This document shows, piece by piece, positions 16,623 through 25,386 of a stretch of DNA of 41,331 nucleotides (its first letter is position 1; each line of letters begins with the position of its first letter). The position numbers and the translations under genes are program-made. Below the pieces are notes generated by a model, which worked only from the letters and a program-made list of their open reading frames with translations, was not told where the DNA came from and made no database searches. Source of the DNA: JALOPX01 sp041309605 (GTDB lineage Bacteria; Krumholzibacteriota; Krumholzibacteriia; Krumholzibacteriales; Krumholzibacteriaceae); NCBI GenBank assembly GCA_041309605.1, contig JBFYZH010000089.1, forward strand, positions 1-41,331. Direction: 5' to 3'.

Positions 16623-16841
16623 ATGCGTGAAAAAAAAGAAAAAGAGGCCGTGATCGTCATAGATCGCGGCATATGCATGGCGTGCGGTGCTTGTTCTGCC
16701 GTCTGCCCGAGTGAAGCGCTCATTATCGAGGGACTGACCTTGCGGTTGTTCCCCGAGCGATGCCGCCCCTGCGGGCAGGCGGCGCTTGTTTGTCCGACCG
16801 GAGCGCTGGCGTGCCCCTCCGGAGCGGGAGATCATGACTGA
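16623..16841 (+). CDS. Small 4Fe-4S ferredoxin
   Basis: 72 aa. The first cluster motif is complete: CMACGACSAVCP (residues 19-30). The second is CRPCGQAALVCP: its third cysteine is Ala, so the second cluster may be 3Fe-4S or absent. No Shine-Dalgarno sequence precedes ATG 16623, and a strong promoter ends four bases upstream. The 3' end overlaps the metallohydrolase start by 8 bases. Likely electron carrier, perhaps for the flavoprotein upstream. Confidence 0.8.
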   Translation: MREKKEKEAVIVIDRGICMACGACSAVCPSEALIIEGLTLRLFPERCRPCGQAALVCPTGALACPSGAGDHD

Positions 16842-17484
16842 AAAAACCGGAATAGACGTGGCTCGGCTGGTGGTGGGACCTCTCGAGACGAACTGTTTTA
16901 TCGTCTCCTGTTCGAAAACCGGAAAAGCCCTGATCATAGATCCGGGAGGAAATGCCGGAGCCATCGCCGATCATATCACCGGAGCCGGACTTGTCCCGGT
17001 GACGATCGTCCTCACTCACGGTCACAGCGACCACATGGCCGCCGCCGCCCCGCTCATGCGCAGATTCGGGATCGGGTTGGCCATGCACGCGGACGATATC
17101 GAAACGATGAGGTTGTCCGTCGATGATTCCCCGTTGTGGGGCATGGGCGACGTGGAGTATCCGGAGGTATCATCGCTTCTTTCCGAGCCGGGCGAGATCG
17201 GGTTCGGAGAGGTCTCGGCCGGGGTGCTTCATACACCCGGGCATACCCTTGGGGGGATATCGATCCTTACGTGCGGCATGGTCTTTGCCGGGGATACACT
17301 TTTTTCCGGATCGATAGGAAGGACGGACTTTTTCGGCGGCGATATGGATATGCTTCTCGAATCGGTCAGGACGAAGCTGTTCACACTCCCGGACGATACG
17401 CCCGTCCACTGCGGACACGGTCCCTCGACTACGATAGGCAGGGAAAGAAGACATAATCCCTTCCTGAAAGGTCTTATCCCCTGA
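16834..17484 (+). CDS. Metallo-beta-lactamase-fold hydrolase (glyoxalase II-like)
   Basis: 216 aa from ATG 16834, with GGAGCGGGAG just upstream; the longer in-frame start at 16786 lies deep in the ferredoxin gene. The metal motif THGHSDH is at 61-67, HTPGHTLGG and GDTLFSGSIGRTD supply the third His and bridging Asp, and GHGPSTTIGRER ends the site. Length and N-terminal PLETNCFIV fit the hydroxyacylglutathione-hydrolase-like group common in bacteria. Thioester hydrolase is likely; substrate open. Overlaps the ferredoxin gene. Confidence 0.92.
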   Translation: MTEKTGIDVARLVVGPLETNCFIVSCSKTGKALIIDPGGNAGAIADHITGAGLVPVTIVLTHGHSDHMAAAAPLMRRFGIGLAMHADDIETMRLSVDDSPLWGMGDVEYPEVSSLLSEPGEIGFGEVSAGVLHTPGHTLGGISILTCGMVFAGDTLFSGSIGRTDFFGGDMDMLLESVRTKLFTLPDDTPVHCGHGPSTTIGRERRHNPFLKGLIP

Positions 17485-17592
17485 GCGGCGCCTTGGAATT
17501 GACGGCAGGCTTGCATGGCGGGCCGGCCGGGGACGGGATCGTCGCAGGAATAATCCCGGATTACAGGCATATCCTTATATTTATAAAGACAG

Positions 17593-17609
17593 TTGGACTT
17601 TTTCTTGCT
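17593..17609 (+). promoter_or_regulatory. Sigma-54 promoter candidate for the ACP-ligase operon
   Basis: TTGGACTTTTTCTTGCT: GG (17595-17596) and GC (17607-17608) separated by 10 bases, with TTGG and TTGCT matching consensus; the CAC after GG is not conserved. Transcription near 17620, about 98 bases before the TTG start of the ACP gene. No competing good sigma-70 promoter was seen in this 233-base gap. Confidence 0.5.
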
Positions 17610-17717
17610 AGCGTGATTGTCTTATGGAAGGATGAATTGCCCGGTTGGACCGGATGCCCGGACGGGTCTTGAACCGCCGGCCGTCGGAATAATAATAACC
17701 AAAACAGGGAGGGTCTC

Positions 17718-17963
17718 TTGGAGATCAGGGAAAAGATTAAGGACTTTATAGTGAAGAATTTCCTGTTCGGATCGGACGATTCGTCGCTCGGCGATGACGA
17801 TTCGTTCCTCGAGTCGGGGATCATCGACTCCACGGGCGTTCTGGAAGTTGTCGGTTTCATCGAGGACGAATTCGATATAGAGGTTCTCGACGAGGAACTC
17901 GTTCCCGACAACTTCGACTCGCTCAGCAGGCTCGTGGGGTACGTGGCGAAAAAGAAGGGCTGA
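17718..17963 (+). CDS. Acyl carrier protein
   Basis: 81 aa, starting at TTG 17718 with GGGAGGG four to five bases upstream. The phosphopantetheine site is S38 in GIIDSTGVLE; the usual DSL is DST here. Acidic four-helix composition (many Asp and Glu). It carries an acyl or aminoacyl group as a thioester. It is the first gene of the operon, directly before an AMP-forming ligase that presumably loads it, as in exosortase-A-associated EPS loci. Not the fatty-acid ACP by context, since no fab genes are near. Confidence 0.93.
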   Translation: MEIREKIKDFIVKNFLFGSDDSSLGDDDSFLESGIIDSTGVLEVVGFIEDEFDIEVLDEELVPDNFDSLSRLVGYVAKKKG

Positions 17964-17999
17964 GATACAGGGTACTTCGGGAAACTGGCGGGAAAGACG

Positions 18000-19550
18000 A
18001 TGCTGGTTCAGGAATTCCTCGAAAGAAGCGCGGCCGCGGCGCCCGGGAAAGAGGCTCTTGTCTGCTCCGGACGCAGGTTGACGTTCGCCGGAATCGACGC
18101 GGAGGCGAACCGGCTCGCTCACGCCCTGCGCGGAAGCGGCGTACGGTACGGCGACAGGGTGGCGATCCTCGTCGACAACTCGCCCGAGACTGTAATTTCG
18201 ATATGGGCGGCCCTCAAGGCCGACGCCACGTTCCTCGTGATCAACCCCACGACCAAGGCGGCCAAGATATCGTATATCCTCGGCAACTGCAGGGCTTCGG
18301 CGCTGATAACCCATTCTGCAAGGTGGAAAAGCGCCGTGACGGCGGTTTCATCGATCCCTTCCCTGAAGACCGTCATCTGCGCCGGGAAAGTGACGCCCGC
18401 CATCCGCGACTGCATGCCGGGCGGCGTCCGTTTTCTCGAATGGCATGAGGCTATCGAGAAGATGCCGGAAACACGACCGGAAGGAAAAGCGATAGATATC
18501 GACCTCGCAGCGCTGATCTATACCTCCGGTTCGACGGGCAATCCCAAGGGGGTCATGCTCACGCATCATAATATCGTATCAGCCTCCACATCCATCACGA
18601 CCTACCTTGAAAACACCGGGGACGATATAATAATGAACGTGCTCCCCCTCTCCTTCGACTACGGCCTTTACCAGATACTGATGGCGGCGCAGTTCGGAGG
18701 CACCGTGGTGCTCGAAAAATCGTTCACCTATCCGTACCAGATAATCAACCTTATAAAGGAAGAGAAGGCGACCGGGTTTCCCATAGTCCCCACGATTTCG
18801 GCCATACTTCTTCAGATGAAGGATCTGGGCAGGGAGGATTTCAGCGGCCTGAGATATATAACGAACACCGCGGCGGCACTTCCAGCAAGCCATATAAGGG
18901 GCCTGCGGAAGGCATTCCCGGCGACGACGATCTATTCGATGTACGGGCTGACCGAATGCAAGAGGGTCTCCTATCTTCCCCCCGACCAGCTCGACCGCAG
19001 ACCCGATTCGGTCGGGAAAGGCATGCCGAACGAACAGGTCTACCTCGTCGATGAAAACAACGAAATTATTGCAAGTGCGGGGGCGATAGGAGAACTGGTC
19101 GTGCGCGGGGCGAACGTGATGAAAGGATACTGGGAACTGCCGAAGGAAACATCGGAGAGGCTCCGCCCCGGCATACATCCCTGGGAACAGTCGCTCTACA
19201 CGGGGGACCTTTTCAAGATGGACGAAGAAGGGTATCTGTATTTCGTCGCCCGAAAGGACGATATTATAAAGAGCAGGGGGGAAAAGGTTAGCCCCAAGGA
19301 AGTGGCGAACGCCATATATGCACTCGAGGATGTCGTCGAAGCGGCCGTGATAGGCGTTCCGGACGAGGTTCTCGGAGAGGCCGTCAAGGCCTTCGTCGTG
19401 CTGAAGGACGGTTCCACGTTGCGCGAACAGGATATACTGGCTCACTGCGCCCGGACTCTCGAGGACTTCATGGTGCCGAAGATCGTGGAGATGAAAAAAT
19501 CGCTTCCGAAGACGACCACGGGAAAAATCACCACTAAAACCCTTCAATGA
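18000..19550 (+). CDS. AMP-forming acyl-CoA/acyl-ACP ligase
   Basis: 516 aa, GGGAAAG before ATG 18000. ANL superfamily: P-loop YTSGSTGNPKGV at 174-185, MYGLTECKR near 308-316, YTGDLFKMDEEGYLYFVARKDD and KSRGEKVSPKEV in the hinge, catalytic Lys near 509 in PKTTTGKI. Best fit is the 'acyl-CoA ligase (AMP-forming), exosortase A-associated' type; that subfamily call is inference. Activates a carboxylic acid as adenylate and probably passes it to the ACP encoded 36 bases upstream. The acid is unknown. Confidence 0.92.
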   Translation: MLVQEFLERSAAAAPGKEALVCSGRRLTFAGIDAEANRLAHALRGSGVRYGDRVAILVDNSPETVISIWAALKADATFLVINPTTKAAKISYILGNCRASALITHSARWKSAVTAVSSIPSLKTVICAGKVTPAIRDCMPGGVRFLEWHEAIEKMPETRPEGKAIDIDLAALIYTSGSTGNPKGVMLTHHNIVSASTSITTYLENTGDDIIMNVLPLSFDYGLYQILMAAQFGGTVVLEKSFTYPYQIINLIKEEKATGFPIVPTISAILLQMKDLGREDFSGLRYITNTAAALPASHIRGLRKAFPATTIYSMYGLTECKRVSYLPPDQLDRRPDSVGKGMPNEQVYLVDENNEIIASAGAIGELVVRGANVMKGYWELPKETSERLRPGIHPWEQSLYTGDLFKMDEEGYLYFVARKDDIIKSRGEKVSPKEVANAIYALEDVVEAAVIGVPDEVLGEAVKAFVVLKDGSTLREQDILAHCARTLEDFMVPKIVEMKKSLPKTTTGKITTKTLQ

Positions 19551-19563
19551 AAGGACCCCATAA

Positions 19564-20544
19564 ATGGAATTCAACAGGAACGTGCTCGATATCGATGTGG
19601 AGGATATCGCCGGACAGCTTGTCGATTTCATACGCGACCAGGTGAAGAACAATTTTCGCAGGAAGGGAATCGTCATAGGGCTCAGCGGCGGGATAGACTC
19701 GGCAGTGGCCGGAGCCCTCTCCGTCAGGGCTCTCGGTCCGGAGCGCGTCTTCGGCGTGCTGCTGCCCGAGCTCGATTCGAATCCGGTCAGCAGGGAATAT
19801 GGGCGTAAATGCGCCGAGAAACTGGGGATCGAATGCAACGAGGTCGAAATAACCCCCATGGTTAGGTCGTTCGGCGTCTACGACAAGAGAAATGCGGTCG
19901 TCAGAAAATATTTTCCCGATTACAACGGCGGCCTGAGGTTCCGCCTCACTCTTCCCCAGGACCTTCTCGAACGCGACAGGATCAGCGCGTACCACCTCGA
20001 CATGGAACTCGCTGACGGTACGATAGAGTCGAAAAGGCTCGCCCACGAGGATTATCTGGAGATGATGGCGGCCAACGACATCAAGCAGAGAGTGCGGATG
20101 ACGCAACTCTACTACGAGGCCGAGAAGAGATATTGCATAGTGTGCGGCACCACGAACCTGCCCGAGACCGCACAGGGGTTCTTCGTGAAATTCGGAGACG
20201 GGGGCGTCGACATCGAACCCCTGACCGACCTGTACAAGGCGCAGGTCTTCGCCCTGGGAAGGTATCTCGGCGTGCCGCGTGAGATCATCGACAGGACCCC
20301 CAGCCCCGATACGTACAGCCTGCCGGTCAGCGACAAGGACTTCTATTTCTGCATGCCGTACGAGACCCTCGACCTTGTCATGTACGCCGTGCTGAACGGC
20401 GTTTCCGTGGAGAAGACGGCGGAAGTGCTCGGCATGGAGACCGAACAGGTCGAAAGGGCGTGGAAAGACCTCGAAAGAAAGAAGGCGGCAACAAGGACAT
20501 TGAGGATACTGCCTCCTTCACCCAGGATCGTTTTCAGGCGGTGA
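19564..20544 (+). CDS. NAD-synthase-like N-type ATP pyrophosphatase
   Basis: 326 aa. PP-loop SGGIDS at 41-46, and the NadE-type core CGTTNLPETAQGFFVKFGDGG followed by DIEPLTDLYKAQVFALGRYLGVP. It lacks the glutaminase domain of fused NadE, so it would use free ammonia. An insertion around 115-165 (KYFPDYNGGLRF to ELADGTIESKRL) is not typical of house-keeping NadE. Sitting between an acyl ligase and a sugar amidotransferase-like gene, it may amidate an EPS precursor rather than make NAD. Whether it is the only NadE in the genome cannot be told here. Confidence 0.85.
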   Translation: MEFNRNVLDIDVEDIAGQLVDFIRDQVKNNFRRKGIVIGLSGGIDSAVAGALSVRALGPERVFGVLLPELDSNPVSREYGRKCAEKLGIECNEVEITPMVRSFGVYDKRNAVVRKYFPDYNGGLRFRLTLPQDLLERDRISAYHLDMELADGTIESKRLAHEDYLEMMAANDIKQRVRMTQLYYEAEKRYCIVCGTTNLPETAQGFFVKFGDGGVDIEPLTDLYKAQVFALGRYLGVPREIIDRTPSPDTYSLPVSDKDFYFCMPYETLDLVMYAVLNGVSVEKTAEVLGMETEQVERAWKDLERKKAATRTLRILPPSPRIVFRR

Positions 20545-20564
20545 CCGCCCGGAGAGGTGATACG

Positions 20565-21572
20565 ATGACGATTTGCACAAGATGCGTTCTGCCGGATACG
20601 TACCCTGGGATCCAGTTCGACGGGGAAGGCGTATGCAATTTCTGCAGGATGTCCAAGGATCGGGAACGTCTTAAAAAATCGATGGAAAAGTACCGCGCCA
20701 AATTCGAAAAACTTCTCAAGGAAAAAAGAAAAAAGGGCGGTTATGACGCGATCATGGCTTACAGCGGCGGCAAGGACTCGACCCACACGATGGCCGTCCT
20801 TAAAAAGGAATACAACCTGTCCATTCTCGCCATGACGCTCGATAACGGCTTCATATCGCCGAAATCGCTCGACAACATCAGGAAGGTCGTCGAGGGTCTG
20901 GGCGTCGACCACATCCTGTACAAGCCGCGTCTCGATATCCTGAGCAGGATTTTCCTGCACTGCGCAAGCGAGGATATTTATTCGAGAAAGGGACTCGAAA
21001 GGGCGAGTTCGATATGCACCTCCTGCATGGGCATAGTGAAGTTCGTGGCCCTCAGGATGGCGGTGGAGGGAAATATCCCCATTATATTCTACGGCTGGTC
21101 TCCCGGACAGGCGCCCGTGGAAGCCTCGATCTTCAGGAACAATCCCGACATGATCCGAAGCATGCAGGAACAGTTCACCGAACCTATGAGAAAGATCGTC
21201 GGCGCCGACATCGACAATTATTTCCTCACGGAAGAACACTTCGCGATGCCCGACCGGTTTCCGCACAACGTCAGCCCCCTCGCTTTCCTTGAATACGACG
21301 AGGAGGAGATCCTGAAAAAGATCGCCGCACTCGGCTGGGAAAAACCGGACGATACCGATCCGAACTCGACAAACTGCCTGTTGAACGCCCTGGGCATAGA
21401 CGTTCACAAGGAACGTTTCGGATTCCATCCATACGCGTTCGAACTGGCCGGCCTCGTCAGGAACGGCTACCTTGACCGCGGGGAGGCGTTGAGCAGGCTC
21501 GAGGAGGAATCGAATCCGGCGGTCGTAAAGATGGTAAGAAACAGGCTGCAGGCGGCGGTCAAACCCCGCTGA
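20565..21572 (+). CDS. N-acetyl sugar amidotransferase-like protein (WbpG/PseA family)
   Basis: 335 aa from ATG 20565, with GGAGAGG seven bases upstream; the reading frame is open back to 20460 but overlaps the previous gene. CTRCVLPDTYPGIQFD at 4-19 and CNFC at 24-27 form the family's Cys4 zinc site, the PP-loop SGGKDS is at 67-72, and CTSC occurs later. Relatives adenylate and amidate a UDP-sugar acetamido group with ammonia from HisH/HisF-like partners. No such partners are in this window, so the ammonia source and substrate are open. Confidence 0.88.
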   Translation: MTICTRCVLPDTYPGIQFDGEGVCNFCRMSKDRERLKKSMEKYRAKFEKLLKEKRKKGGYDAIMAYSGGKDSTHTMAVLKKEYNLSILAMTLDNGFISPKSLDNIRKVVEGLGVDHILYKPRLDILSRIFLHCASEDIYSRKGLERASSICTSCMGIVKFVALRMAVEGNIPIIFYGWSPGQAPVEASIFRNNPDMIRSMQEQFTEPMRKIVGADIDNYFLTEEHFAMPDRFPHNVSPLAFLEYDEEEILKKIAALGWEKPDDTDPNSTNCLLNALGIDVHKERFGFHPYAFELAGLVRNGYLDRGEALSRLEEESNPAVVKMVRNRLQAAVKPR

Positions 21573-21645
21573 CCCGTTCGATACGGCGGGCGGGATACAA
21601 ATATCGGTTGCGATCGATTCCTGATTGCCATAAACTTCCCAACCG

Positions 21646-23019
21646 ATGGGAAACAGATCTGTAATACCGGTTCTGGCGACAGTATTCGCATTATTCGCGA
21701 TAACCCTTCTGCTTTTCTCCGTCAAGACAGCCCTTGCCGTATTCGCGGGAGGCGTCGTCGTAACGATCGTTTTCTTCTATCCGTACCAGGGACTTCTCAT
21801 ATACCTGATAATGACCTACCTGCGCCCTCAGGAATTCGTAACGGCGTTGAAGGGAAAACCTTTGATCTTTCTGCTTGCCATGGCCCTTCTCGGAACGCTC
21901 CTCCTCCACGCCGCCGTCAGGAAAAGCGCTTTCAGGCTGGTGGACACGCGACAGGGTGTCCTGATGCTGATTTTCTTCCTGCTTCTGCCTTTGAGTCATC
22001 TGCAGCATCTCTACCTGTCGGGCGCCTATGAGGCTTTTAATGATTTTCTTAATGTCTATCTCCTGTTTTTCATGATAGTCAATCTTGTGGGCAGCGAGGA
22101 ACAACTGGAAAAGACCTTCTACCTTCTTTTTTTCATGGTATTTCTGCTCTCGGTCAACGGGATCCTACAGTATGTTCGCGGATACGATATCGCGGGGCAG
22201 ACCATGTTCGAGGACAGGATACGATGGATAGGAATCTTTGACGATCCGAACGATCTTGGCCTGACGATTCTGGCTTTCACACCGCTCGCGATAATCCAAA
22301 TCGTGAAAAAGAAGACCGGTATCGCCCGGAGGGCGCTTTGGGGAATCATGCTGCTGACGCTGGTCTACGCTCTCTATCTGACAAATTCGAGGGGAACCTT
22401 TCTCGGCCTTCTGGCCGTTTTGATTTTCTTGTTGTGCAAAAGGATCGGATATGTCAAGGGGCTGGCGATCGGATTTCTTCTGGGCGCCGCCATTCTCGCC
22501 GTCGGGCCGGGCAGAATGTCCGACATGTCCACGAGCGAAGCATCGGCGAGCGGGCGAATTGACGCGTGGGCGTCCGGACTCAACCTCTTGAAATGGCGAC
22601 CCGTCCTGGGAGTCGGATATCACAATTTTACCAACCACCACCATATAACCGCTCACAACTCGGTCGTCCTTTGCATGTCCGAACTGGGACTTGCGGGATT
22701 ATTCGTCTGGCTGATGATGATCGTGACTTCCTTCAGGGAGATGGGGGCCGTACAAAAATACGCACGGGGAACGCAGTTCGCTTTTTACGCCGAATTCATG
22801 CAGCTTTCCATCTCCGGGTATTTCGTCTCGGCTTTTTTCCTCTCAAGAACCTATGACGAGGTGTTGTATATATTGATCGCTCTCTGTACTCTTCTCTCGC
22901 TTTTCGCCAGGCGTCATTTCGATTACCACCAGCGCCTTTTCACCAGATCGCTGTTTCTCTGGACCTTTGTCGCCATGGCCGGCCTGATAGCGGGAATCAA
23001 GATCATCGTGATGTTATGA
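21646..23019 (+). CDS. O-antigen-ligase-like polysaccharide polymerase/ligase
   Basis: 457 aa with about ten to twelve membrane helices and one large loop (about 285-345) containing HHITAHNSVVLCMSELG, the region that carries the catalytic His in WaaL/Wzy-type ligases. YLIMTYLRPQEF early in the protein is typical of O-antigen ligase family proteins in EPS loci. Inner membrane; joins glycan repeat units or transfers glycan to an acceptor. Same operon (gaps 73 and 13 bases). Confidence 0.88.
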   Translation: MGNRSVIPVLATVFALFAITLLLFSVKTALAVFAGGVVVTIVFFYPYQGLLIYLIMTYLRPQEFVTALKGKPLIFLLAMALLGTLLLHAAVRKSAFRLVDTRQGVLMLIFFLLLPLSHLQHLYLSGAYEAFNDFLNVYLLFFMIVNLVGSEEQLEKTFYLLFFMVFLLSVNGILQYVRGYDIAGQTMFEDRIRWIGIFDDPNDLGLTILAFTPLAIIQIVKKKTGIARRALWGIMLLTLVYALYLTNSRGTFLGLLAVLIFLLCKRIGYVKGLAIGFLLGAAILAVGPGRMSDMSTSEASASGRIDAWASGLNLLKWRPVLGVGYHNFTNHHHITAHNSVVLCMSELGLAGLFVWLMMIVTSFREMGAVQKYARGTQFAFYAEFMQLSISGYFVSAFFLSRTYDEVLYILIALCTLLSLFARRHFDYHQRLFTRSLFLWTFVAMAGLIAGIKIIVML

Positions 23020-23032
23020 CCGGGAGGTCGAT

Positions 23033-24112
23033 CTGTTCAAGGATACGCACATATGGATTCGCGAATACATCCGGCAGAGATTAGAATACAGGAGACCGCC
23101 CGGAAAAATCAGCATCCTTTTCGCCTTCGTCGACCATTTCGAACCGGAACAGAGACCAGGCGATCCCGCGCAGCTCCAGATGGAACGGGTCTGCAACTGG
23201 ATAGACCGGTATGAAGAAAGGTATGCGGGGCATGCGGACTGCCGCGGACGCAAGCCGCAGCACACGTATTTTTTCCCGCAGGAGCAGTATGAACCGGCGA
23301 TTCTCGAAAATCTCGCCCTGCACTGCAGGCGCGGTTTCGGCGAAGTCGAGATCCATATTCACCACGATTACGACACTCCCGAACTGTTCGTGGAAAAGAT
23401 GGAGAGATTCAAGTCGCAGCTTGTCGGGCACGGCTTGCTACCCGTCGACGGCATCAGCGGAAAACGAATGTACGGATTCATACACGGAAACTGGGCCCTC
23501 GACAATTCGAGAAAAGACGGCCGCTGGTGCGGGCTTGACAACGAGATCACGCTGCTGCGCGATACCGGTTGTTACGCGGACTTTACGCTTCCCTGTTCGC
23601 CGGCCGAAGGGCAGACGAGAAAGATCAACTCCATATATTTCTCCGACGACGACCCACTGAGACCGAAGTCCCACGATCGTGGCCGAGACGTCGTTTTCAA
23701 CGGAAAGGATACGGGGGATCTTCTTCTGATCCAGGGCCCGCTCACACTGAACTGGAAGAAAAGAAGCCGCGTATTGTTCCCCGGTATAGAAAACGGGGAT
23801 ATAAGCAGGACCAATCCCGTCACCCGCGACAGGATAAAGTACTGGATCGAAGCGGGGATCTCGGTTTCCGGAATGGAAAACATCGTTTTCGTCAAGGTGC
23901 ATACGCACGGATTAAAGGCGGGGAATACACCGATGCTCCTCGGAGAGAATACCGGATCCTCCCTCGGCCTTCTCGAACACGAATTCAACGATGGTGAGAA
24001 TTTCGATCTTTATTACGTCACGGCTCGCGAAATGGCAAATGTCGCATATGCGTTCAACGACGGTGTCGGCCTGCCCCCGGCCGAACTGTTCGATTACAGG
24101 CTGCGTATCTGA
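23033..24112 (+). CDS. Polysaccharide-deacetylase-like protein with CTG start
   Basis: 359 aa. The frame is open back to an in-frame TGA at 23009, and no ATG, GTG or TTG occurs before 23180. CTG at 23033 has GGGAGG five bases upstream and gives the family-like opening LFKDTHIWIREYIRQRLEYRRPP. An ATG start at 23180 would delete FAFVDHFEPEQRPGD, the conserved metal-site segment (Asp of DHFEP). Later HIHHDYD and FIHGNWALDNS fit a deacetylase-type site. Such proteins accompany EPS loci; the sugar is unknown. Last gene of the sigma-54-preceded operon. Confidence 0.82.
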   Translation: MFKDTHIWIREYIRQRLEYRRPPGKISILFAFVDHFEPEQRPGDPAQLQMERVCNWIDRYEERYAGHADCRGRKPQHTYFFPQEQYEPAILENLALHCRRGFGEVEIHIHHDYDTPELFVEKMERFKSQLVGHGLLPVDGISGKRMYGFIHGNWALDNSRKDGRWCGLDNEITLLRDTGCYADFTLPCSPAEGQTRKINSIYFSDDDPLRPKSHDRGRDVVFNGKDTGDLLLIQGPLTLNWKKRSRVLFPGIENGDISRTNPVTRDRIKYWIEAGISVSGMENIVFVKVHTHGLKAGNTPMLLGENTGSSLGLLEHEFNDGENFDLYYVTAREMANVAYAFNDGVGLPPAELFDYRLRI

Positions 24113-24135
24113 CGACAGGATTCTTCAGATAAAAC

Positions 24136-25386
24136 TCAGTTCACGACCAGAATGACCCTCTTTCCCGTCACCTGCCCGTCGCTGTCGTTTATCACGACGA
24201 AATATCTTCCGCTTGCCACGCTCGCCCCGCTATTACTGGTACCGTCCCAGGCCAGCGAATTCGAACCATCCCAGGATTCATCCCAGACTTTCTGCCCCCG
24301 GAGGTCATATATTCCGATCCTGCCGCTGCTCGGAAGGTTATCGATCGTCATCGAACCGCTGGAAGGTTGATAAGGCATCGGATAGATCGCTATCACCGCG
24401 GCCGCGGTGTCCTCATGAGGATCCTCGCCGGTATCATTATCGTTTTCCGTCGCGGTGATATTCCCCGTGTTTACCGAAGGTCCGGATATGGAGGATGCCG
24501 TCAACACCGCCTGGCCATCAGCCTCATCCACGTCCTCAGCCGCCTGAAGCGTCACCGTTTGCGGGATATACCAGTCGTCCGGTGAAAAGATCAGGGAGGC
24601 CCCCGATTCGACCGTGATATCGCCGTCACCGCCGGCCCAAATCACCGATACGGTGACGTCATCGTCCGGAATACCGCTCAACCTTATCCCGAATTGTCCC
24701 GCGGCGCCTTCCGGAACCGTGACTGAAGCCGGATCGAATACAAAATCGAGCTCTTGCGGGGACGATGAGGTGGCAAAGGAGAAATCGGCGGATATGATCA
24801 TATTCTCCCCTGCTTCGCAGTGCGCGACGGCATGGATGAAATAGATTCTGTCTTCATCTAGGCCGGTCAGCGTGATCAGATGACCAGTGTCAGCAACATC
24901 GCCACATTCGATCGACTGGACCTCCGAGCTATCCATTATCCAGTATTCCAGGACTCCCGTCGTCGGAATGACCGTAGACCAGTCGACTTCCCAGGAGGAT
25001 TCATCCGAACCTGTCACCGAGTTTATTCTGCACTCGGATTTCAGTTCCTCGGAAGAATCCGTATCGAGGATCATCGCCGATACCAGATTGGAAAAACCGC
25101 TGATCTGCCCGTATGTATTTCTCGAACGGAGACGGTAATAATATTTCACGCCCTTCTCGAGCGCCGAGTCGTCGACGAACTCACCGTCCGAAGGATTCGC
25201 CGAACCGACGATGGCAAAATCGCCGATCTGATCTGTGATCGATCTGTAAACAAGTATCTCCGAAACTCCGGGATCGGAAACCGGGTTCCAGGTTACCGTG
25301 AAAGTAACGAAATCCTGCGCGCGCGTCGCAGAAGCTCCGAACCCGGCCATAAGACATATTGCGCAGATAATTTTCTTGTAGTTCAT
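24136..25386 (-). CDS. Secreted multi-domain protein with FlgD/T9SS-like C terminus
   Basis: 416 aa from ATG 25386, with GGGGAG just upstream (frame is open to 25458). Signal peptide MNYKKIICAICLMAGFGASATRA. Order: fibronectin-III-like region (about 24-110, VTWNPVSDPGVSEILVYRS), a second one, a Calx-beta-like repeat (VTVPEGAAGQFGIRLS to SLIFSPDDWYIPQTVTLQAAED), and a C-terminal FlgD-Ig-like module (PMPYQPSSGSMTIDNLPSSGRIGIYDLRGQKVW...SGRYFVVI), as in T9SS-exported proteins of FCB phyla. Surface or secreted. Not a PEP-CTERM protein. Has its own promoter; opposite strand to its neighbours. Confidence 0.85.
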   Translation of the reverse strand: MNYKKIICAICLMAGFGASATRAQDFVTFTVTWNPVSDPGVSEILVYRSITDQIGDFAIVGSANPSDGEFVDDSALEKGVKYYYRLRSRNTYGQISGFSNLVSAMILDTDSSEELKSECRINSVTGSDESSWEVDWSTVIPTTGVLEYWIMDSSEVQSIECGDVADTGHLITLTGLDEDRIYFIHAVAHCEAGENMIISADFSFATSSSPQELDFVFDPASVTVPEGAAGQFGIRLSGIPDDDVTVSVIWAGGDGDITVESGASLIFSPDDWYIPQTVTLQAAEDVDEADGQAVLTASSISGPSVNTGNITATENDNDTGEDPHEDTAAAVIAIYPMPYQPSSGSMTIDNLPSSGRIGIYDLRGQKVWDESWDGSNSLAWDGTSNSGASVASGRYFVVINDSDGQVTGKRVILVVN

